The notes: generated by a model from the letters alone, not told the origin. Counted from the stretch's first letter, positions 27,805-39,259 are shown. The stretch: DNA of 64,000 nt from Novosphingobium capsulatum (GCA_015661825.1 DQVI01000138.1:1-64000); one strand, 5' to 3'. Translations and numbers: made by a program.

Positions 27805-29855
27805 TGTGCAATCACCCAGCTGATCGCGCCGACGAGACCGACGAGCATGACCAGCGCATAGCTGTAGAGGTATCCGGACTGGAGCTTCACAGCCCCGCGG
27901 CTGCCCTGCGCCACCAGCCAGGCAGCGCCGTTCGGGCCAAAGCGGTCGATGATCCCGATGTCACCCACCTTCCAGAACACGCGACCGAGCCAGAGCGCGG
28001 GGCGCACGAAGATGAAGTCATAGAGTTCGTCGAAGTACCACTTGTTGAGCAGGAAGCGATGCAGGAAGCCGAACTGCTCGACGAAGGCCGCCGGGAATGC
28101 CGGATTCACCACATAAGCATACGTCGCGATCAGGAAGCCGGTGACCATGACCCCAAACGGAGCCCACTTCACCCAAGTCGGCACATGGTGCGCGGCGTGG
28201 ATCAGTTCCTCGCTGTAGACCAGCGCGCCCTTCCAGAATTCACCGGTCCCTTCCGAAACGAAGGCATGGGTGAACAGGAAGCCTGCAAAGACCGCACCGA
28301 ACGAGAGAAGAATGAGCGGCAGGAGCATGACCAGCGGGCTTTCGTGCGGGTGATACCCCGCCGTGCCGTCGCTGTGCGCGTCATGGCCATGATGGTCGTG
28401 ACCATGGTGAGCATGACCGTGGCCGTGGTCCCCATGACCATGCGCGTCGTGGACCGCATGCTGGATGTGCTCGGAGAGTTCCCAGCGCGGCTTGCCGAAA
28501 AAGGTCAGGTAGACCAGGCGCCACGAGTAGAAGCTCGTGAGCAGCGCGGCAAAGACGCCCATGTAGAAGGCGAAGTGCCCGAGGTCCGTGCCCTTGGCCC
28601 AGGCGCTTTCGAGGATCGCGTCCTTCGAGTAGAAGCCGGCGAAGCCGAAGACATCGACCAGACCAACGCCGGTGATGGCCAGCGTACCCGCCATCATCGC
28701 CCAGTAGGTCAGCGGGATCTTCTTCCGCAGGCCACCGTAATAGCGCATGTCCTGTTCGTGGTGCATGGCATGGATGACCGAGCCGGCACCGAGGAACAGC
28801 AGGGCCTTGAAGAAGGCGTGCGTGAAGAGGTGGAACATGGCCGCGCCATAAGCGCCAACGCCAGCCGCAAAGAACATGTAGCCCAGCTGCGAGCAGGTCG
28901 AATAGGCGATCACGCGCTTGATGTCGGTCTGCGTCGTGCCGATCGTGGCGGCAAAGAAGCAGGTCATCGCGCCGATGAAGGTCACGAAACCGGTGGCCGT
29001 CGGGCTCAGCTCGAACAGCGGCGAGAGGCGGCAGACCATGAAGACACCGGCGGTGACCATCGTGGCCGCATGGATCAGCGCCGACACCGGGGTCGGACCT
29101 TCCATCGCGTCAGGCAACCAGGTGTGAAGGCCCAGCTGCGCCGACTTGCCCATGGCGCCGACGAACAGCAGCAGGCACAGCACGGTCGCGGTATCGAGGC
29201 GATAGCCCAGGAAACCGATGGTCGAGCCGTTCAGCACCGCAGGCGCATCGTGCAGGATCTGCGGGATCGAGACGGTGTGGAACACCAGATAGATCCCGAA
29301 CATGCCCATCATGAAGCCAAGGTCGCCCACGCGGTTGACCACGAAGGCCTTCATCGCGGCGGCCGTGGCGCTCGGCTTGCGGAACCAGAAGCCGATGAGC
29401 AGGTACGAAGCCAGACCCACGCCTTCCCAGCCGAAGAACATCTGCACCAGGTTGTCCGCCGTCACCAGCATGAGCATGGCGAAGGTGAACAGCGAGAGAT
29501 AGGCGAAGAAGCGCGGCTGATCGGGCTCCTCGCTCATGTACCCCCACGAATAGAGGTGCACGAGCGTGGAAACGCTGGTGATCACGACGAGCATGATCGC
29601 GGTCAGCGTATCAACCCGCAGGGCCCACGAGAAATCGAGATCGCCCGAGTGGATCCAGTGGAGCACCGGAACGACCGTCGCTTGCGCATGGCCGCCCAGG
29701 AAAGAGAGGAAGATCGGCCAGGACAGCCCGCACGAGACGAGCAGCGAGGTCGTGGTGATCACCCGTGCCGGAAGGGCACCGAGTTTCTTGTTGCCGAGCC
29801 CGGCAACGATTGCTGCCAGAAGCGGCAGGAAGACGATGACGTTGATGGACGACAT
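27801..29855 (-). CDS. nuoL: NADH-quinone oxidoreductase subunit L with a histidine-rich loop
   Basis: NuoL is the distal antiporter-like subunit of complex I, 684 residues, including the long lateral helix at the C-terminus. Core motifs are [44 protein letters not shown] and [14 protein letters not shown]. Between antiporter-domain helices, at about residues 461-507, lies a loop with 17 histidines in about 45 residues, alternating H with G, D and A. This loop is unusual for the subunit. The ORF stays intact and in frame. It follows nuoK by 4 bases. Confidence 0.95.
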   Translation of the reverse strand: MSSINVIVFLPLLAAIVAGLGNKKLGALPARVITTTSLLVSCGLSWPIFLSFLGGHAQATVVPVLHWIHSGDLDFSWALRVDTLTAIMLVVITSVSTLVHLYSWGYMSEEPDQPRFFAYLSLFTFAMLMLVTADNLVQMFFGWEGVGLASYLLIGFWFRKPSATAAAMKAFVVNRVGDLGFMMGMFGIYLVFHTVSIPQILHDAPAVLNGSTIGFLGYRLDTATVLCLLLFVGAMGKSAQLGLHTWLPDAMEGPTPVSALIHAATMVTAGVFMVCRLSPLFELSPTATGFVTFIGAMTCFFAATIGTTQTDIKRVIAYSTCSQLGYMFFAAGVGAYGAAMFHLFTHAFFKALLFLGAGSVIHAMHHEQDMRYYGGLRKKIPLTYWAMMAGTLAITGVGLVDVFGFAGFYSKDAILESAWAKGTDLGHFAFYMGVFAALLTSFYSWRLVYLTFFGKPRWELSEHIQHAVHDAHGHGDHGHGHAHHGHDHHGHDAHSDGTAGYHPHESPLVMLLPLILLSFGAVFAGFLFTHAFVSEGTGEFWKGALVYSEELIHAAHHVPTWVKWAPFGVMVTGFLIATYAYVVNPAFPAAFVEQFGFLHRFLLNKWYFDELYDFIFVRPALWLGRVFWKVGDIGIIDRFGPNGAAWLVAQGSRGAVKLQSGYLYSYALVMLVGLVGAISWVIAQ

Positions 29856-29859
29856 GGGT

Positions 29860-30165
29860 TCAGCCCTTCATCCGGTTGACGTCGTCGACGGCAATCGTGC
29901 CGCGGCCACGGAAGTAGATGACAAGGATGGCAAGCCCGATCGCCGCTTCGCCCGCTGCCACCGTGAGCACGAACATCGCGAAGATCTGGCCGACCAGATC
30001 GTGAAGGAAGACACTGAAGGCGACCAGGTTGAGGTTCACCGACAGCAGGATCAATTCGATCGACATCAACAGGATGATGACGTTCTTGCGGTTGAGGAAA
30101 ATCCCCAGGACGCCCAGCGTGAACAGAATCGCGCTGACGATGACATAGTGTTGGATGCCGATCAT
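29860..30165 (-). CDS. nuoK: NADH-quinone oxidoreductase subunit K
   Basis: NuoK is a three-helix membrane subunit of complex I with 101 residues, the standard length. The conserved glutamates are in [12 protein letters not shown] (helix 2) and GEAAIGLAI (helix 3), both needed for coupling. Its ATG overlaps the nuoJ stop by one base. Confidence 0.96.
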   Translation of the reverse strand: MIGIQHYVIVSAILFTLGVLGIFLNRKNVIILLMSIELILLSVNLNLVAFSVFLHDLVGQIFAMFVLTVAAGEAAIGLAILVIYFRGRGTIAVDDVNRMKG

Positions 30166-30782
30166 CAGAGAGTTACCCCCTTCCCGACTTCCGGCTTGAG
30201 GTTGACGGTTGCCTCTTCCGGACGACGCGCGACCTGGCGCGAGATGTTCTGGCTGCGCACGTCGCCACGCTGGCGATGGGTCAGCACGATGGCACCGATC
30301 ATGGCCACCAGCAGCACGATACCGGCTGCTTCGAACAGGAAGAGATAGCGCGAGTAGAGCAGCGCCCCGATGGCCGCCGTGTTGGACAGGCCCGCGATCG
30401 GTGCAGTGGCCGGATCAGGCGTGCCGAGCACGAGACCGCCCGCCTTGAAAGCGCCAACGCCCATCACCAGTTCGGCAAGGAACACCAGCGCCAGCGCGAT
30501 GCCGAGCGGGAAGTTCTTGATGAACCCGCTGCGCAGTTCCGCGAAGTCGATGTTGAGCATCATGACCACGAAGAGGAACAGCACCGCGACGGCACCGACG
30601 TAGACGATCACCAGCAACATGGCGATGAATTCGGCCCCGATCAGGATCATCAGGCCGGCAGCGTTGAAGAACGCCAGGATCAGCCAGAGCACCGAATGGA
30701 CCGGGTTGCGGGACAAGATGGTTACCGCGCCCGAAAGAATCGTAAGCGTGGCAAAGAGATAGAAGGCAAATGCCTGGATCAT
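30165..30782 (-). CDS. nuoJ: NADH-quinone oxidoreductase subunit J
   Basis: NuoJ is a five-helix membrane subunit of complex I with 205 residues. The characteristic helix 3 region [18 protein letters not shown], which undergoes the pi-bulge transition in structures of the complex, is present. A polar C-terminal tail of about 40 residues follows the last helix. It lies 12 bases after nuoI. Confidence 0.95.
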   Translation of the reverse strand: MIQAFAFYLFATLTILSGAVTILSRNPVHSVLWLILAFFNAAGLMILIGAEFIAMLLVIVYVGAVAVLFLFVVMMLNIDFAELRSGFIKNFPLGIALALVFLAELVMGVGAFKAGGLVLGTPDPATAPIAGLSNTAAIGALLYSRYLFLFEAAGIVLLVAMIGAIVLTHRQRGDVRSQNISRQVARRPEEATVNLKPEVGKGVTL

Positions 30783-30794
30783 GACGCGCGCCCC

Positions 30795-31280
30795 TTACCG
30801 GTACGGTGCATCGGCTTCAAGGTTAGCGGCAATTGCACGCTCCCACTTGTCGCCGTTCGCCAGAAGCTTGGCCTTGTCGTAGAGCAGTTCTTCGTGCGTT
30901 TCGGTCGCATATTCGAAGTTGGGCCCTTCAACGATGGCATCGACCGGGCAGGCTTCCTGGCAAAAGCCGCAGAAGATGCACTTGGTCATGTCGATGTCGT
31001 AGCGCGTGGTACGGCGCGAACCGTCCTCACGCGGCTGGGCTTCGATGGTGATCGCCTGCGCCGGACAGACCGCTTCGCACAACTTGCACGCGATGCAGCG
31101 TTCCTCGCCGTTGGGATAACGGCGCAGGGCGTGTTCACCACGGAAGCGCGGCGAGATCGGGTTCTTCTCGAACGGGTAGTTCACGGTCGCCTTGGGCCTG
31201 AAGAAGTACTTCAGGGTCAGCCAGTGCGCTTTGACGAACTCCCAGAGGGTAAAGCTCTTGACGAGCTGTCCGACAGTCAT
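30795..31280 (-). CDS. nuoI: NADH-quinone oxidoreductase subunit I (2x[4Fe-4S])
   Basis: NuoI is the hydrophilic ferredoxin-like subunit holding clusters N6a and N6b. In 161 residues it has two eight-iron-type motifs, [16 protein letters not shown] and [16 protein letters not shown], and an amphipathic N-terminus that lies on the membrane arm. It overlaps nuoH by 4 bases. Confidence 0.97.
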   Translation of the reverse strand: MTVGQLVKSFTLWEFVKAHWLTLKYFFRPKATVNYPFEKNPISPRFRGEHALRRYPNGEERCIACKLCEAVCPAQAITIEAQPREDGSRRTTRYDIDMTKCIFCGFCQEACPVDAIVEGPNFEYATETHEELLYDKAKLLANGDKWERAIAANLEADAPYR

Positions 31281-32323
31281 GCGAAGTGTCCGGTAGCCAT
31301 GAGGTAGCCGCTGACGAGGAACACGAACAGCAGCGAGACAGGCAGGAAAACCTTCCAGCCCAGGCGCATCAGCTGGTCATAGCGGTAACGGGGAACCGTT
31401 GCCTTGACCCAGCTGAAGACAAAGAAGCCAAAGGCGATCTTGAGGATCAGCCAGATCCAACCAGGGATCAGGTAGAGAACAGCCAGTTCGAACGGCGGCA
31501 GATAACCGCCCCAGAACAGCGTGGCGTTGAGCGCGCACATCAGGAGCACGTTGCCATATTCACCCAGCCAGAACAGGGCGAAGGCCATCGACGAATATTC
31601 CGTCTGGTAACCGGCAACGAGTTCGCTTTCCGCTTCGGTAAGGTCGAAGGGCGCGCGCTGGGTTTCGGCCATGCTCGAAATCAGGAACATCACCCAGATC
31701 GGGAACAGCAGCGGGCTGCACCAGAAACCGTTGATGAAACCCAGACCGAAGCCCTTCTGGGTCTGGACGATGGTGTTGAGGTTGAACGAATTCGCCCAGA
31801 GCACCACGCAGACCAGAATGAAGCCGATCGAGACTTCATAGCTGATCATCTGCGCCGAGGCGCGCATCGCCGAGAAGAACGGGTACTTCGAGTTCGAAGA
31901 CCAGCCCGCGATCACGATGCCGTAGATGCCCAGCGAGGAAATCGCGAGGATATAGAGGAGGCCGACGTTGATGTTGGCCAGGATCGCGCCCGAGTTGAAC
32001 GGGATCACCGCCCAGGCCATCAGCGCGACGGTAAAGGTGATGATCGGCGCGATCAGGAACAGGCCCTTGTTCGCAGCCGTCGGAATGATGGTTTCCTGAA
32101 GGAAGACCTTGAGGCCGTCGGCAAACGACTGAAGCAGGCCGAACGGGCCCACCACGTTGGGACCACGGCGCAGGGCCATCGAGGCCCAGACCTTGCGGTC
32201 GACGTAGATCACCATCGCCACCGAAATCATCACCGGCAGCGCGATCAACAGGATTCCGCAGATCGTCGAGACGGTCCAGGCCACCCCGAAAGGCAGCCCG
32301 AGACCCTGAAAGAACGCAGTCAT
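31277..32323 (-). CDS. nuoH: NADH-quinone oxidoreductase subunit H
   Basis: NuoH forms the quinone-binding chamber between the peripheral and membrane arms. It has 348 residues and eight or nine helices. Family motifs include [21 protein letters not shown], the acidic loop with [28 protein letters not shown], and [17 protein letters not shown] at the end. It overlaps nuoG by 4 bases (ATGA). Confidence 0.96.
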   Translation of the reverse strand: MTAFFQGLGLPFGVAWTVSTICGILLIALPVMISVAMVIYVDRKVWASMALRRGPNVVGPFGLLQSFADGLKVFLQETIIPTAANKGLFLIAPIITFTVALMAWAVIPFNSGAILANINVGLLYILAISSLGIYGIVIAGWSSNSKYPFFSAMRASAQMISYEVSIGFILVCVVLWANSFNLNTIVQTQKGFGLGFINGFWCSPLLFPIWVMFLISSMAETQRAPFDLTEAESELVAGYQTEYSSMAFALFWLGEYGNVLLMCALNATLFWGGYLPPFELAVLYLIPGWIWLILKIAFGFFVFSWVKATVPRYRYDQLMRLGWKVFLPVSLLFVFLVSGYLMATGHFA

Positions 32324-34326
32324 TCCGCGGCCTCCGCGTGAAGTTCACCGTGGACCAGCTCGGCCGAACAGCGCTGCAAGGTCGGGCTGGCCCGGCCGAT
32401 GGCGTTGGTCAGGTAACGGTCCGCAATCGGATAGGCGATGGTGCCGCGGCAATCGGCCGTGGCGGGCGCTGCGGGCAGCGCGCCATAATCGGCCAGACCT
32501 TCGACACCGAGCGCCGGCACTTGCGCGATCATCGCCGCGCGCAGCCCGTCGAAGTCGTCAAAGCCGACGCGAACGCCCAGGGCATCGGCCAGCGCGCGCA
32601 GGATCGTCCAGTCCTCGCGGGCTTCACCCGGAGCAAAGACGGCCTTTTCGGCAAACTGCACGCGACCTTCGGTGTTGACGTAAGTGCCGTCCTTTTCGCT
32701 GAAAGCAGCGGCGGGAAGGATCACGTCGGCAGCATGGGCCGCCTTGTCACCGTGATGGCCGATATGAACGATCATGCTGTCGGCAAACTTGGTCCAGTCG
32801 ACTTCGTCCGCGCCGAGCGAGATCACCATCTTCGGCTTGGCCGCGACCAGATCGGCAAGACCGCCGGGCTGGGCATAGCCGAGCATGAGCCCGCCCATGC
32901 GCGAAGCGGCCATGTGGACGACGTTGAAGCCGTTCCAGCCCTCGCGCACGAGGTTGAAGCGTTCGGCAAAGCCGAGGCCCGCTTCGAGCGCGCCCTTGGC
33001 CAGACCTGCGCCACCGATGATGATGGCGGGCTTCGCCGCCGCGCCGAAGGCATCGACGAGATCGGCAGGCAGGTTGAACAGCGTTTCGGCGTCTTCACCG
33101 ATGAACGTGGCGGGGAACGTCGTTTCCCAAGCCGGACCAATGATGAAGACCTTGGCCCCACGCTTGGCCGCCTTGCGCAGGCGAACGTTGAGGAGCGGGG
33201 CTTCGTCGCGGATCTGGCTGCCCACGATCAGGATCGCGTCAGCGTTCTCGATCCCGGCGAGCGTCGAGTTGAAAGCGACAGCGGCGAGGTTCGACGTGGC
33301 ATAGGCCATGCCGGTCTGGCGACCTTCGAGCAGGGTCGAGCCGAGTGCGCCGGCCAGAGCCTTGGCCGCGAACATCGTTTCGCAATCGACGAGATCGCCC
33401 GCGACCACGGCCAACGAAGCGCCCGGATTGATCGAACCGACAGCGGCAAGGGCCTCGGCCCAGCTCGCCGCGACCAGCTTGCCGTCACGACGCAGCCAGG
33501 GCTTGTCGAGGCGGCGGCGGGTCAGGCCATCGACCATGAAGCGGGCGCGGTCCGACAGCCATTCCTCGTTCACGTCGTCGTTCATGCGCGGCAGGATGCG
33601 CAGAACCTCGCGACCGCGGCTGTCGAGGCGGATGTTCGAGCCCAGCGCGTCCGACACGTCGATCGAGAGCGTCTTCTTGAGCTCCCACGGACGGGCTTCG
33701 AAGGCATAGGGCTTGCTCGTCAGCGCGCCGACCGGGCAGAGGTCGATCACGTTGGCCGAAAGCTCGTGGCGGGCGGCCTTTTCGAGGTACGTGCTGATCT
33801 GCATCGTCTCGCCGCGATAGAGCGCGCCGATTTCGTCGACGCCCGCGATCTCTTCCGAGAAGCGCACGCAACGGGTGCAGTGGATGCAGCGCGTCATCGT
33901 GGTCTTGATGAGCGGGCCCATGTACTTTTCAGTCACCGCGCGCTTGTGCTCGTGATAGCGCGAGCCGCCGCGGCCATAGGCCACCGACTGGTCCTGAAGA
34001 TCGCATTCGCCGCCCTGATCGCAGATCGGGCAGTCGAGCGGGTGGTTGATGAGGAGGAACTCCATCACCCCTTCCCGCGCCTTCTTGACCATTTCGCTGT
34101 CGGTGCGGATTTCCTGGCCTTCGGAGGCCGGAAGCGCGCACGAAGCCTGGGGCTTGGGCGGTCCGGGCTTCACTTCGACGAGGCACATGCGGCAGTTGCC
34201 GGCGATGCTCAGTCGCTCGTGATAGCAGAAACGAGGGATTTCCTTGCCGGCTAGCTCGCAGGCCTGCAGGACGGTGGCGCCTGCCGGGACTTCGAGTTCA
34301 ACGCCGTCGACTTTGACCTTGGGCAT
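32320..34326 (-). CDS. nuoG: NADH-quinone oxidoreductase subunit G
   Basis: NuoG is the largest peripheral subunit, here 668 residues. The N-terminal ferredoxin domain binds a [2Fe-2S] cluster (PRFCYHERLSIAGNCRMCLVE). Next is HPLDCPICDQGGECDLQD and TRCIHCTRCVRF for [4Fe-4S] clusters, followed by a molybdopterin-oxidoreductase-like domain without a cofactor. The length is the short mitochondrial-like type rather than the enteric 900-residue form. The ATG at 34326 overlaps the nuoF stop by one base (TAATG). Confidence 0.96.
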   Translation of the reverse strand: MPKVKVDGVELEVPAGATVLQACELAGKEIPRFCYHERLSIAGNCRMCLVEVKPGPPKPQASCALPASEGQEIRTDSEMVKKAREGVMEFLLINHPLDCPICDQGGECDLQDQSVAYGRGGSRYHEHKRAVTEKYMGPLIKTTMTRCIHCTRCVRFSEEIAGVDEIGALYRGETMQISTYLEKAARHELSANVIDLCPVGALTSKPYAFEARPWELKKTLSIDVSDALGSNIRLDSRGREVLRILPRMNDDVNEEWLSDRARFMVDGLTRRRLDKPWLRRDGKLVAASWAEALAAVGSINPGASLAVVAGDLVDCETMFAAKALAGALGSTLLEGRQTGMAYATSNLAAVAFNSTLAGIENADAILIVGSQIRDEAPLLNVRLRKAAKRGAKVFIIGPAWETTFPATFIGEDAETLFNLPADLVDAFGAAAKPAIIIGGAGLAKGALEAGLGFAERFNLVREGWNGFNVVHMAASRMGGLMLGYAQPGGLADLVAAKPKMVISLGADEVDWTKFADSMIVHIGHHGDKAAHAADVILPAAAFSEKDGTYVNTEGRVQFAEKAVFAPGEAREDWTILRALADALGVRVGFDDFDGLRAAMIAQVPALGVEGLADYGALPAAPATADCRGTIAYPIADRYLTNAIGRASPTLQRCSAELVHGELHAEAAE

Positions 34327-35618
34327 TATTCGGCAGCCTCCCGAACGTCGGCGCGCGAGGCGATGCGACGTTCGATTTCGGGGCGGAAGTGGCGGATCAG
34401 GCCCTGGATCGGCCAAGCGGCCGCGTCACCCAGAGCGCAGATGGTGTGGCCTTCGACCTGCTTGGTCACGTTGAAGAGCATGTCGATCTCTTCAACTTCG
34501 GCATCGCCGGTGCGCAGGCGTTCCATGACGCGCCACATCCAGCCGGTGCCTTCGCGGCAGGGCGTGCACTGGCCGCAGCTCTCGTGCTTGTAGAAGTACG
34601 AAAGACGGCTGATGGCGCGCACGATGTCGGTGGACTTGTCCATGACGATCACCGCCGCCGTGCCCAGGCCCGAGCCCAGTGCACGCAGCCCGTCGAAGTC
34701 CATCGGGGCGTCCATGATCTGTTCGGCGGGCACCAGCGGCACCGACGACCCGCCCGGAATGACCGCGAGCAGGTTGTCCCAGCCACCACGAATGCCACCG
34801 CAGTGGCGTTCGATCAGCTCGCGGAACGGGATCGACATCTCTTCCTCAACCACGCAGGGCTTGTCGACATGCCCGCTGATCTGGAAGAGCTTGGTGCCGC
34901 GGTTGTTCTCGCGGCCAAAGCTGGCAAACCACGAGGCGCCACGGCGCAGGATCGTGGGGGCCACCGCAATCGATTCGACGTTGTTGACGGTCGTCGGGCA
35001 GCCATAGAGACCTGCGCCAGCCGGGAACGGCGGCTTGAGGCGGGGCTGGCCCTTCTTGCCTTCGATCGATTCAATCATCGCGGTTTCTTCGCCGCAGATG
35101 TAGGCGCCCGCGCCGCGATGGACGAAGACGTCGAAATCGTAGTCCGAACCAGCCGCGTTCTTGCCCAGCAGGCCCGCGTCGTAGGCTTCGGCAACGGCGG
35201 CGAAGAGCGTTTCTGCTTCGCGGATATATTCACCGCGAATGTAGATATAGGCCGCGCGGGCGCCCATCGCGAAACCCGCGACCAGCGCGCCTTCGATCAG
35301 CTTGTGCGGATCGTGGCGGATGATCTCGCGGTCCTTGCACGAACCCGGTTCGGATTCGTCGGCGTTGATGACCAGGAAGCTGGGACGACCGTCCTTGGAT
35401 TCCTTGGGCATGAACGACCACTTCATGCCGGTGGGGAAGCCCGCACCGCCACGGCCGCGAAGCCCGGAGTCCTTCATTTCCTGGATGATCGCGTCGCGTC
35501 CGCGGGCGATCAGATCCTTGGTGTTGTCCCAGTCGCCCCGCATGCGCGCGGCGGACAGGTTCCACGGCTGGAAGCCGTAGAGGTTGGTAAAGATGCGATC
35601 CTTGTCGGCCAGGGCCAT
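34326..35618 (-). CDS. nuoF: NADH-quinone oxidoreductase subunit F
   Basis: NuoF binds NADH, FMN and cluster N3 at the entry point of electrons. In 430 residues it shows the glycine-rich NADH/FMN site [47 protein letters not shown] and the cluster motif [12 protein letters not shown]. It follows nuoE by only 3 bases. Confidence 0.97.
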   Translation of the reverse strand: MALADKDRIFTNLYGFQPWNLSAARMRGDWDNTKDLIARGRDAIIQEMKDSGLRGRGGAGFPTGMKWSFMPKESKDGRPSFLVINADESEPGSCKDREIIRHDPHKLIEGALVAGFAMGARAAYIYIRGEYIREAETLFAAVAEAYDAGLLGKNAAGSDYDFDVFVHRGAGAYICGEETAMIESIEGKKGQPRLKPPFPAGAGLYGCPTTVNNVESIAVAPTILRRGASWFASFGRENNRGTKLFQISGHVDKPCVVEEEMSIPFRELIERHCGGIRGGWDNLLAVIPGGSSVPLVPAEQIMDAPMDFDGLRALGSGLGTAAVIVMDKSTDIVRAISRLSYFYKHESCGQCTPCREGTGWMWRVMERLRTGDAEVEEIDMLFNVTKQVEGHTICALGDAAAWPIQGLIRHFRPEIERRIASRADVREAAE

Positions 35619-35621
35619 GGC

Positions 35622-36290
35622 TTACCACTCCCCTCGGTAATCGTGGTTTTCGGTAACCATCGCGGTGAGCGAGGTGGCACCACCGACCGGCTCGACCGTG
35701 TGGCGGCCCGGTTCCTGGGTGCCAGCCTTGGGCTGGCGACCGGCGGCGAGTTCGTCGAGGATGAATTCGACGCGCTCGGCGGTGAGGTCTTCGTAGTTGT
35801 CGTCGTTGATCTGCACCATCGGCGCCGACGAGCAATTGCCCATGCATTCCACTTCGGTCAGCGTGAAGAGGCCGTCCGCAGTGGTGTGGCCCTTCTTCAT
35901 GCCCTTCTTCTTGCAGGCAGCAAGAATGTCGTCGGAGCCGCGCAGCATGCACGGCGTGGTGCCGCAGACCTGTACGTGGAAACGACCGACCGGCGCGATG
36001 TTATACATCGTGTAGAAGGTGGCCACTTCGAGCACGCGGATGATCGGCATGTCGAGCTGGGCGGCGACGTATTCCATCACCGGCAGCGGCAGCCAGCCTT
36101 GCGTGTTCTCTTCAGCGCCAACCTGGCGCTGGGCCAGATCGAGCAGCGGCATGACCGCCGAACGCTGGCGTCCGGCGGGGTAGCGCGCGATGATCTCGCG
36201 GGCCTTGGCCGCATTGGCCTCGGTCCAGGCGAAAGCGCCCCAGCGCGCACGCAGTTCGGGGCTATCGGGTTCGGGGTGACGGTCGGCCAT
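35622..36290 (-). CDS. nuoE: NADH-quinone oxidoreductase subunit E
   Basis: NuoE is a thioredoxin-fold subunit with a [2Fe-2S] cluster (N1a). It has 222 residues; the cysteines are in [11 protein letters not shown] and [12 protein letters not shown]. The C-terminal extension after [11 protein letters not shown] is Pro/Gly rich. Start ATG 36290 overlaps the stop of the upstream SnoaL-like gene by one base (TAATG), which ties that extra gene tightly to the operon. Confidence 0.96.
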   Translation of the reverse strand: MADRHPEPDSPELRARWGAFAWTEANAAKAREIIARYPAGRQRSAVMPLLDLAQRQVGAEENTQGWLPLPVMEYVAAQLDMPIIRVLEVATFYTMYNIAPVGRFHVQVCGTTPCMLRGSDDILAACKKKGMKKGHTTADGLFTLTEVECMGNCSSAPMVQINDDNYEDLTAERVEFILDELAAGRQPKAGTQEPGRHTVEPVGGATSLTAMVTENHDYRGEW

Positions 36291-36640
36291 TAGCGAATGA
36301 ACTCCACGCGCGCGCACTTGTCGCCTTCGAAGCTGTAGACGGCAATGACGTCGAACGGCTCGGCAGCGGCAGAGCGCCAGACGCGCTCGTGAAACACGAC
36401 ATAGTTGCCAAGTTCGTTGGAACCGATCACTTCCGCGCGGTTCTCGGGAAACTCGGCAAACATCTTCTTGAGGCCCTCGCGGGTGCCTTCCTTGCCTTCG
36501 CGCACAACCGCGCCGCGATAGCCCGCTTCACAGGCATCGTCGGTCATGTGGCTGACGTAAGTGTCGGCATCCTGGGCATTGTAGGCCGCGATCATGGCCT
36601 GAGCGATTGGGGTTAGGGCGATTTGGGTCAGAGCGGCCAT
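36290..36640 (-). CDS. SnoaL/NTF2-like protein inside the nuo operon
   Basis: This is a 116-residue soluble protein with the alpha+beta pattern of the SnoaL/NTF2-like cone fold: an N-terminal helix [20 protein letters not shown], then strands ending [11 protein letters not shown] and [19 protein letters not shown]. The fold is used by small-ligand-binding or isomerase-like proteins. The ATG at 36640 is preferred because AGGAGG lies 8 bases upstream. Its start closely follows the stop of the 69-residue gene and its end overlaps nuoE, so it is co-translated with complex I. It is not a standard complex I subunit; a role as assembly factor or quinone-site accessory is only a guess. Confidence 0.8.
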   Translation of the reverse strand: MAALTQIALTPIAQAMIAAYNAQDADTYVSHMTDDACEAGYRGAVVREGKEGTREGLKKMFAEFPENRAEVIGSNELGNYVVFHERVWRSAAAEPFDVIAVYSFEGDKCARVEFIR

Positions 36641-36641
36641 C

Positions 36642-36851
36642 TCAGCGCCCTCCTGCACGACGGCGGGCCAGAGCCGTCCACAGGCCCTGACCGAAATGAT
36701 AGAGTTCGAAGCCGCCGACCGCGCTGATCAGCATGGCCAGGCTTTCCGGCGCATGGCCGGTAAACGCCAGGCACGCGAACCAGGCTGCGCAGAGCGCGAG
36801 GCCGGTGACGCAGGCGAGGATCGAAACCTGTTCGATCTGGGCCCCCTTCAC
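36642..36851 (-). CDS. 69-residue membrane protein between nuoD and the SnoaL-like gene
   Basis: The start is GTG 36851, which overlaps the nuoD TGA stop as GTGA, the same coupling used by other genes of this operon. The product has two hydrophobic segments, about residues 8-30 ([20 protein letters not shown]) and 36-58, and a basic C-terminus (LARRRAGGR), predicting a hairpin with the tail in the cytoplasm. No family is recognised. Tight packing between nuoD and the next gene supports it being real. It may be an accessory or assembly component of complex I (inference). Confidence 0.65.
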   Translation of the reverse strand: MKGAQIEQVSILACVTGLALCAAWFACLAFTGHAPESLAMLISAVGGFELYHFGQGLWTALARRRAGGR

Positions 36852-38059
36852 CGGTCGCACTCCCCGAACACCACGTCGATCGCGCCCAGAATGGCGGTCG
36901 CGTCGGGCAGCATGTGGCCGCGGGACATGAAGTCCATGGCCTGGAGGTGCGAGAAGGCGGTCGGGCGGATCTTGCAGCGGTAAGGCTTGTTGGAGCCGTC
37001 CGAGACCAGATAGACGCCGAATTCGCCCTTCGGGCTCTCGGTGGCGACATAGACTTCGCCGGCGGGAACGTGGAACCCTTCGGTGTAGAGCTTGAAGTGA
37101 TGGATCAGGCTTTCCATCGAGCTCTTCATCTCGCCGCGCTTGGGCGGGCCGACCTTGCGATCGGCGGTCATGATCGGGCCTTCGGGCATCTGCGCGAGGC
37201 ACTGCTTCATGATCCGGGCCGACTGGCGCACTTCCTCGACGCGGACCATCATGCGGTCGTAGCAGTCGCCGCGCGTGCCCACCGGAATGTCGAATTCCAT
37301 GCGGTCATAGACATCGTAGGGCTGCGCCTTGCGCAGATCCCACGGGATGCCCGAGCCGCGGATCATCGGACCCGAGAAGCCCCAGGCCACCGCGTCTTCC
37401 TTGCTGACCAGCGCGATGTCGACATTGCGCTGCTTGAAGATGCGGTTGTCGACGACGAGGCTCATCGCGTCCTCGAACAGCTGCGGCAGGCGCGTGTCGA
37501 GCCAGTCGCCGATGTCGGTCAGAAGCTTGAGCGGCACGTCCTGATGCACGCCGCCGGGGCGGAACCAGGCCGAGTGCATGCGGGCGCCCGAAGCGCGCTC
37601 GAAGAAGGTGAGGCAGTCCTCGCGGATTTCGAACAGCCACAGGTTCGGGGTCATCGCGCCCACGTCCATGACGTGAGAACCGATGTTGAGCATGTGGTTG
37701 CAGATGCGGGTCAGCTCGGCGAACAGCACGCGCAAGTACTGCGCGCGCAGCGGCACCTCGACATTGAGCAGCTTTTCGACCGCGAGCACGTAGGAGTGCT
37801 CCATGCCCAGCGGCGAGCAATAGTCCAGACGGTCGAAATAGGGGAGCGCCTGGAGGTAGGTCTTGTGCTCGATCAGCTTTTCGGTGCCGCGGTGGAGCAG
37901 GCCGACATGGGGATCGATACGCTCGATGATTTCCCCGTCGAGCTCCATGACCATGCGCAGCACGCCGTGCGCTGCCGGGTGCTGCGGACCGAAGTTGATC
38001 GTGTAGTTGGTGATGACTTCATCGCCGGTGGTGGGCGACTGTTCGAGCGACAGGCTCAC
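36848..38059 (-). CDS. nuoD: NADH-quinone oxidoreductase subunit D
   Basis: NuoD is the 49-kDa subunit that shapes the quinone-reduction site with NuoB. It has 403 residues, with conserved [15 protein letters not shown] (histidine near the quinone head), [17 protein letters not shown] and the C-terminal region [17 protein letters not shown]. The start is GTG at 38059, overlapping the nuoC stop by 4 bases. NuoC and NuoD are separate here, unlike the fused NuoCD of enterics. Confidence 0.96.
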   Translation of the reverse strand: MSLSLEQSPTTGDEVITNYTINFGPQHPAAHGVLRMVMELDGEIIERIDPHVGLLHRGTEKLIEHKTYLQALPYFDRLDYCSPLGMEHSYVLAVEKLLNVEVPLRAQYLRVLFAELTRICNHMLNIGSHVMDVGAMTPNLWLFEIREDCLTFFERASGARMHSAWFRPGGVHQDVPLKLLTDIGDWLDTRLPQLFEDAMSLVVDNRIFKQRNVDIALVSKEDAVAWGFSGPMIRGSGIPWDLRKAQPYDVYDRMEFDIPVGTRGDCYDRMMVRVEEVRQSARIMKQCLAQMPEGPIMTADRKVGPPKRGEMKSSMESLIHHFKLYTEGFHVPAGEVYVATESPKGEFGVYLVSDGSNKPYRCKIRPTAFSHLQAMDFMSRGHMLPDATAILGAIDVVFGECDR

Positions 38060-38688
38060 TTCGCGCCTCCTTCTGCGGCCTTTTCATCGCCGGGGAGCAC
38101 GTAATCGGCGCCTTCCCACGGGCTCATGAAATCGAACTGGCGCAAATCCTGGGGCAGACGCACGGGTTCGTAGACCACGCGCTGGTCTTCCTGCGAGTAG
38201 CGCAGCTCGACATAGCCGGTCAGCGGGAAATCCTTGCGGAAAGGATGGCCCTGGAAACCATAGTCGGTCAGGATGCGACGCAGGTCGGTGTTGCCTTCGA
38301 AGAGGACGCCGTACATGTCGTAGACTTCACGTTCGAGCCACCCGGCAACCGGCCACAGCGTCGTGGCGGTGGGAACCGGGGTTGTCTCGTCGGTGCGGAC
38401 CTTGACGATCAGGCGATGGTTCTTCGTGAGCGAGAGGAGGCAATAGACCACCTCGAAGCGGTCGAGGCGCTGGGGATAGTCGGCCCCGGCGATTTCCATC
38501 AACTGCTGGTATTCATGCTCGTCGCGCAGCTTGCGCAGCGCGTCCTCGACCCGGTCACGCACGACCAGCAGGACGATCTCGCCGTGCTGCTCGGCCGCCT
38601 CGATGACCAGATCGCCCAGAGCGGCGACCAGCGCATCCTTGACCCCGTCGAAGGGGGCATAGCGCGGTGCGGAATGCAGAACTGCCAT
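38056..38688 (-). CDS. nuoC: NADH-quinone oxidoreductase subunit C
   Basis: NuoC is the 30-kDa subunit of the connecting arm, 210 residues. The family signature is [22 protein letters not shown] with [16 protein letters not shown]. It lies 13 bases after nuoB and overlaps nuoD. Confidence 0.96.
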   Translation of the reverse strand: MAVLHSAPRYAPFDGVKDALVAALGDLVIEAAEQHGEIVLLVVRDRVEDALRKLRDEHEYQQLMEIAGADYPQRLDRFEVVYCLLSLTKNHRLIVKVRTDETTPVPTATTLWPVAGWLEREVYDMYGVLFEGNTDLRRILTDYGFQGHPFRKDFPLTGYVELRYSQEDQRVVYEPVRLPQDLRQFDFMSPWEGADYVLPGDEKAAEGGAK

Positions 38689-38701
38689 GTGCCCTACCCC
38701 C

Positions 38702-39259
38702 TTAACGCTCGAGCGTGCCGACGCGGCGGATCTTCCGCTGCAACTGCATCACGCCATAGAGCAGTGCCTCGGCGGTCGGCGGGCAGCCGGGAACGTAGAT
38801 GTCCACCGGCACGATACGGTCGCAACCGCGCACCACCGAATAGCTGTAGTGATAGTACCCGCCGCCATTGGCGCACGAGCCCATCGAGATGACGTACTTG
38901 GGGTCCGACATCTGGTCGTAGACCTTGCGCAGCGCCGGGGCCATCTTGTTGCACAGCGTGCCGGCCACGATCATCACGTCCGACTGGCGCGGCGAGGCGC
39001 GCGGGGCGACACCGAAGCGCTCCATGTCGTAGCGCGGCATGTTCACGTGGATCATCTCCACCGCGCAGCACGCCAGACCGAAGGTCATCCACCACAGCGA
39101 GCCGGTACGGGCCCACTGGAACAGTTCCTCGGTGGAAGTGACGAGAAAGCCCTTGTCCGAGACTTCGGCGTTGAGGCTGTCGAAAAAGCCCTGGTCAGGC
39201 GCCACGAGGGGCGAGCTGGCTGCGGGCGGAAGAACAGGTGAGGTAGCCATGGTGCTCAT
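38702..39259 (-). CDS. nuoB: NADH-quinone oxidoreductase subunit B
   Basis: NuoB binds cluster N2, the last electron carrier before quinone. It has 185 residues; ligands lie in [31 protein letters not shown] and [14 protein letters not shown]. The ATG at 39259 overlaps the nuoA stop as ATGA and is preferred over a TTG two codons earlier. Confidence 0.96.
   Translation of the reverse strand: MSTMATSPVLPPAASSPLVAPDQGFFDSLNAEVSDKGFLVTSTEELFQWARTGSLWWMTFGLACCAVEMIHVNMPRYDMERFGVAPRASPRQSDVMIVAGTLCNKMAPALRKVYDQMSDPKYVISMGSCANGGGYYHYSYSVVRGCDRIVPVDIYVPGCPPTAEALLYGVMQLQRKIRRVGTLER

Noticed and set aside
26263-27861. 532-codon plus-strand frame across nuoM
   Set aside because: Antisense shadow; nuoM on the other strand has clear complex I motifs and operon overlaps.
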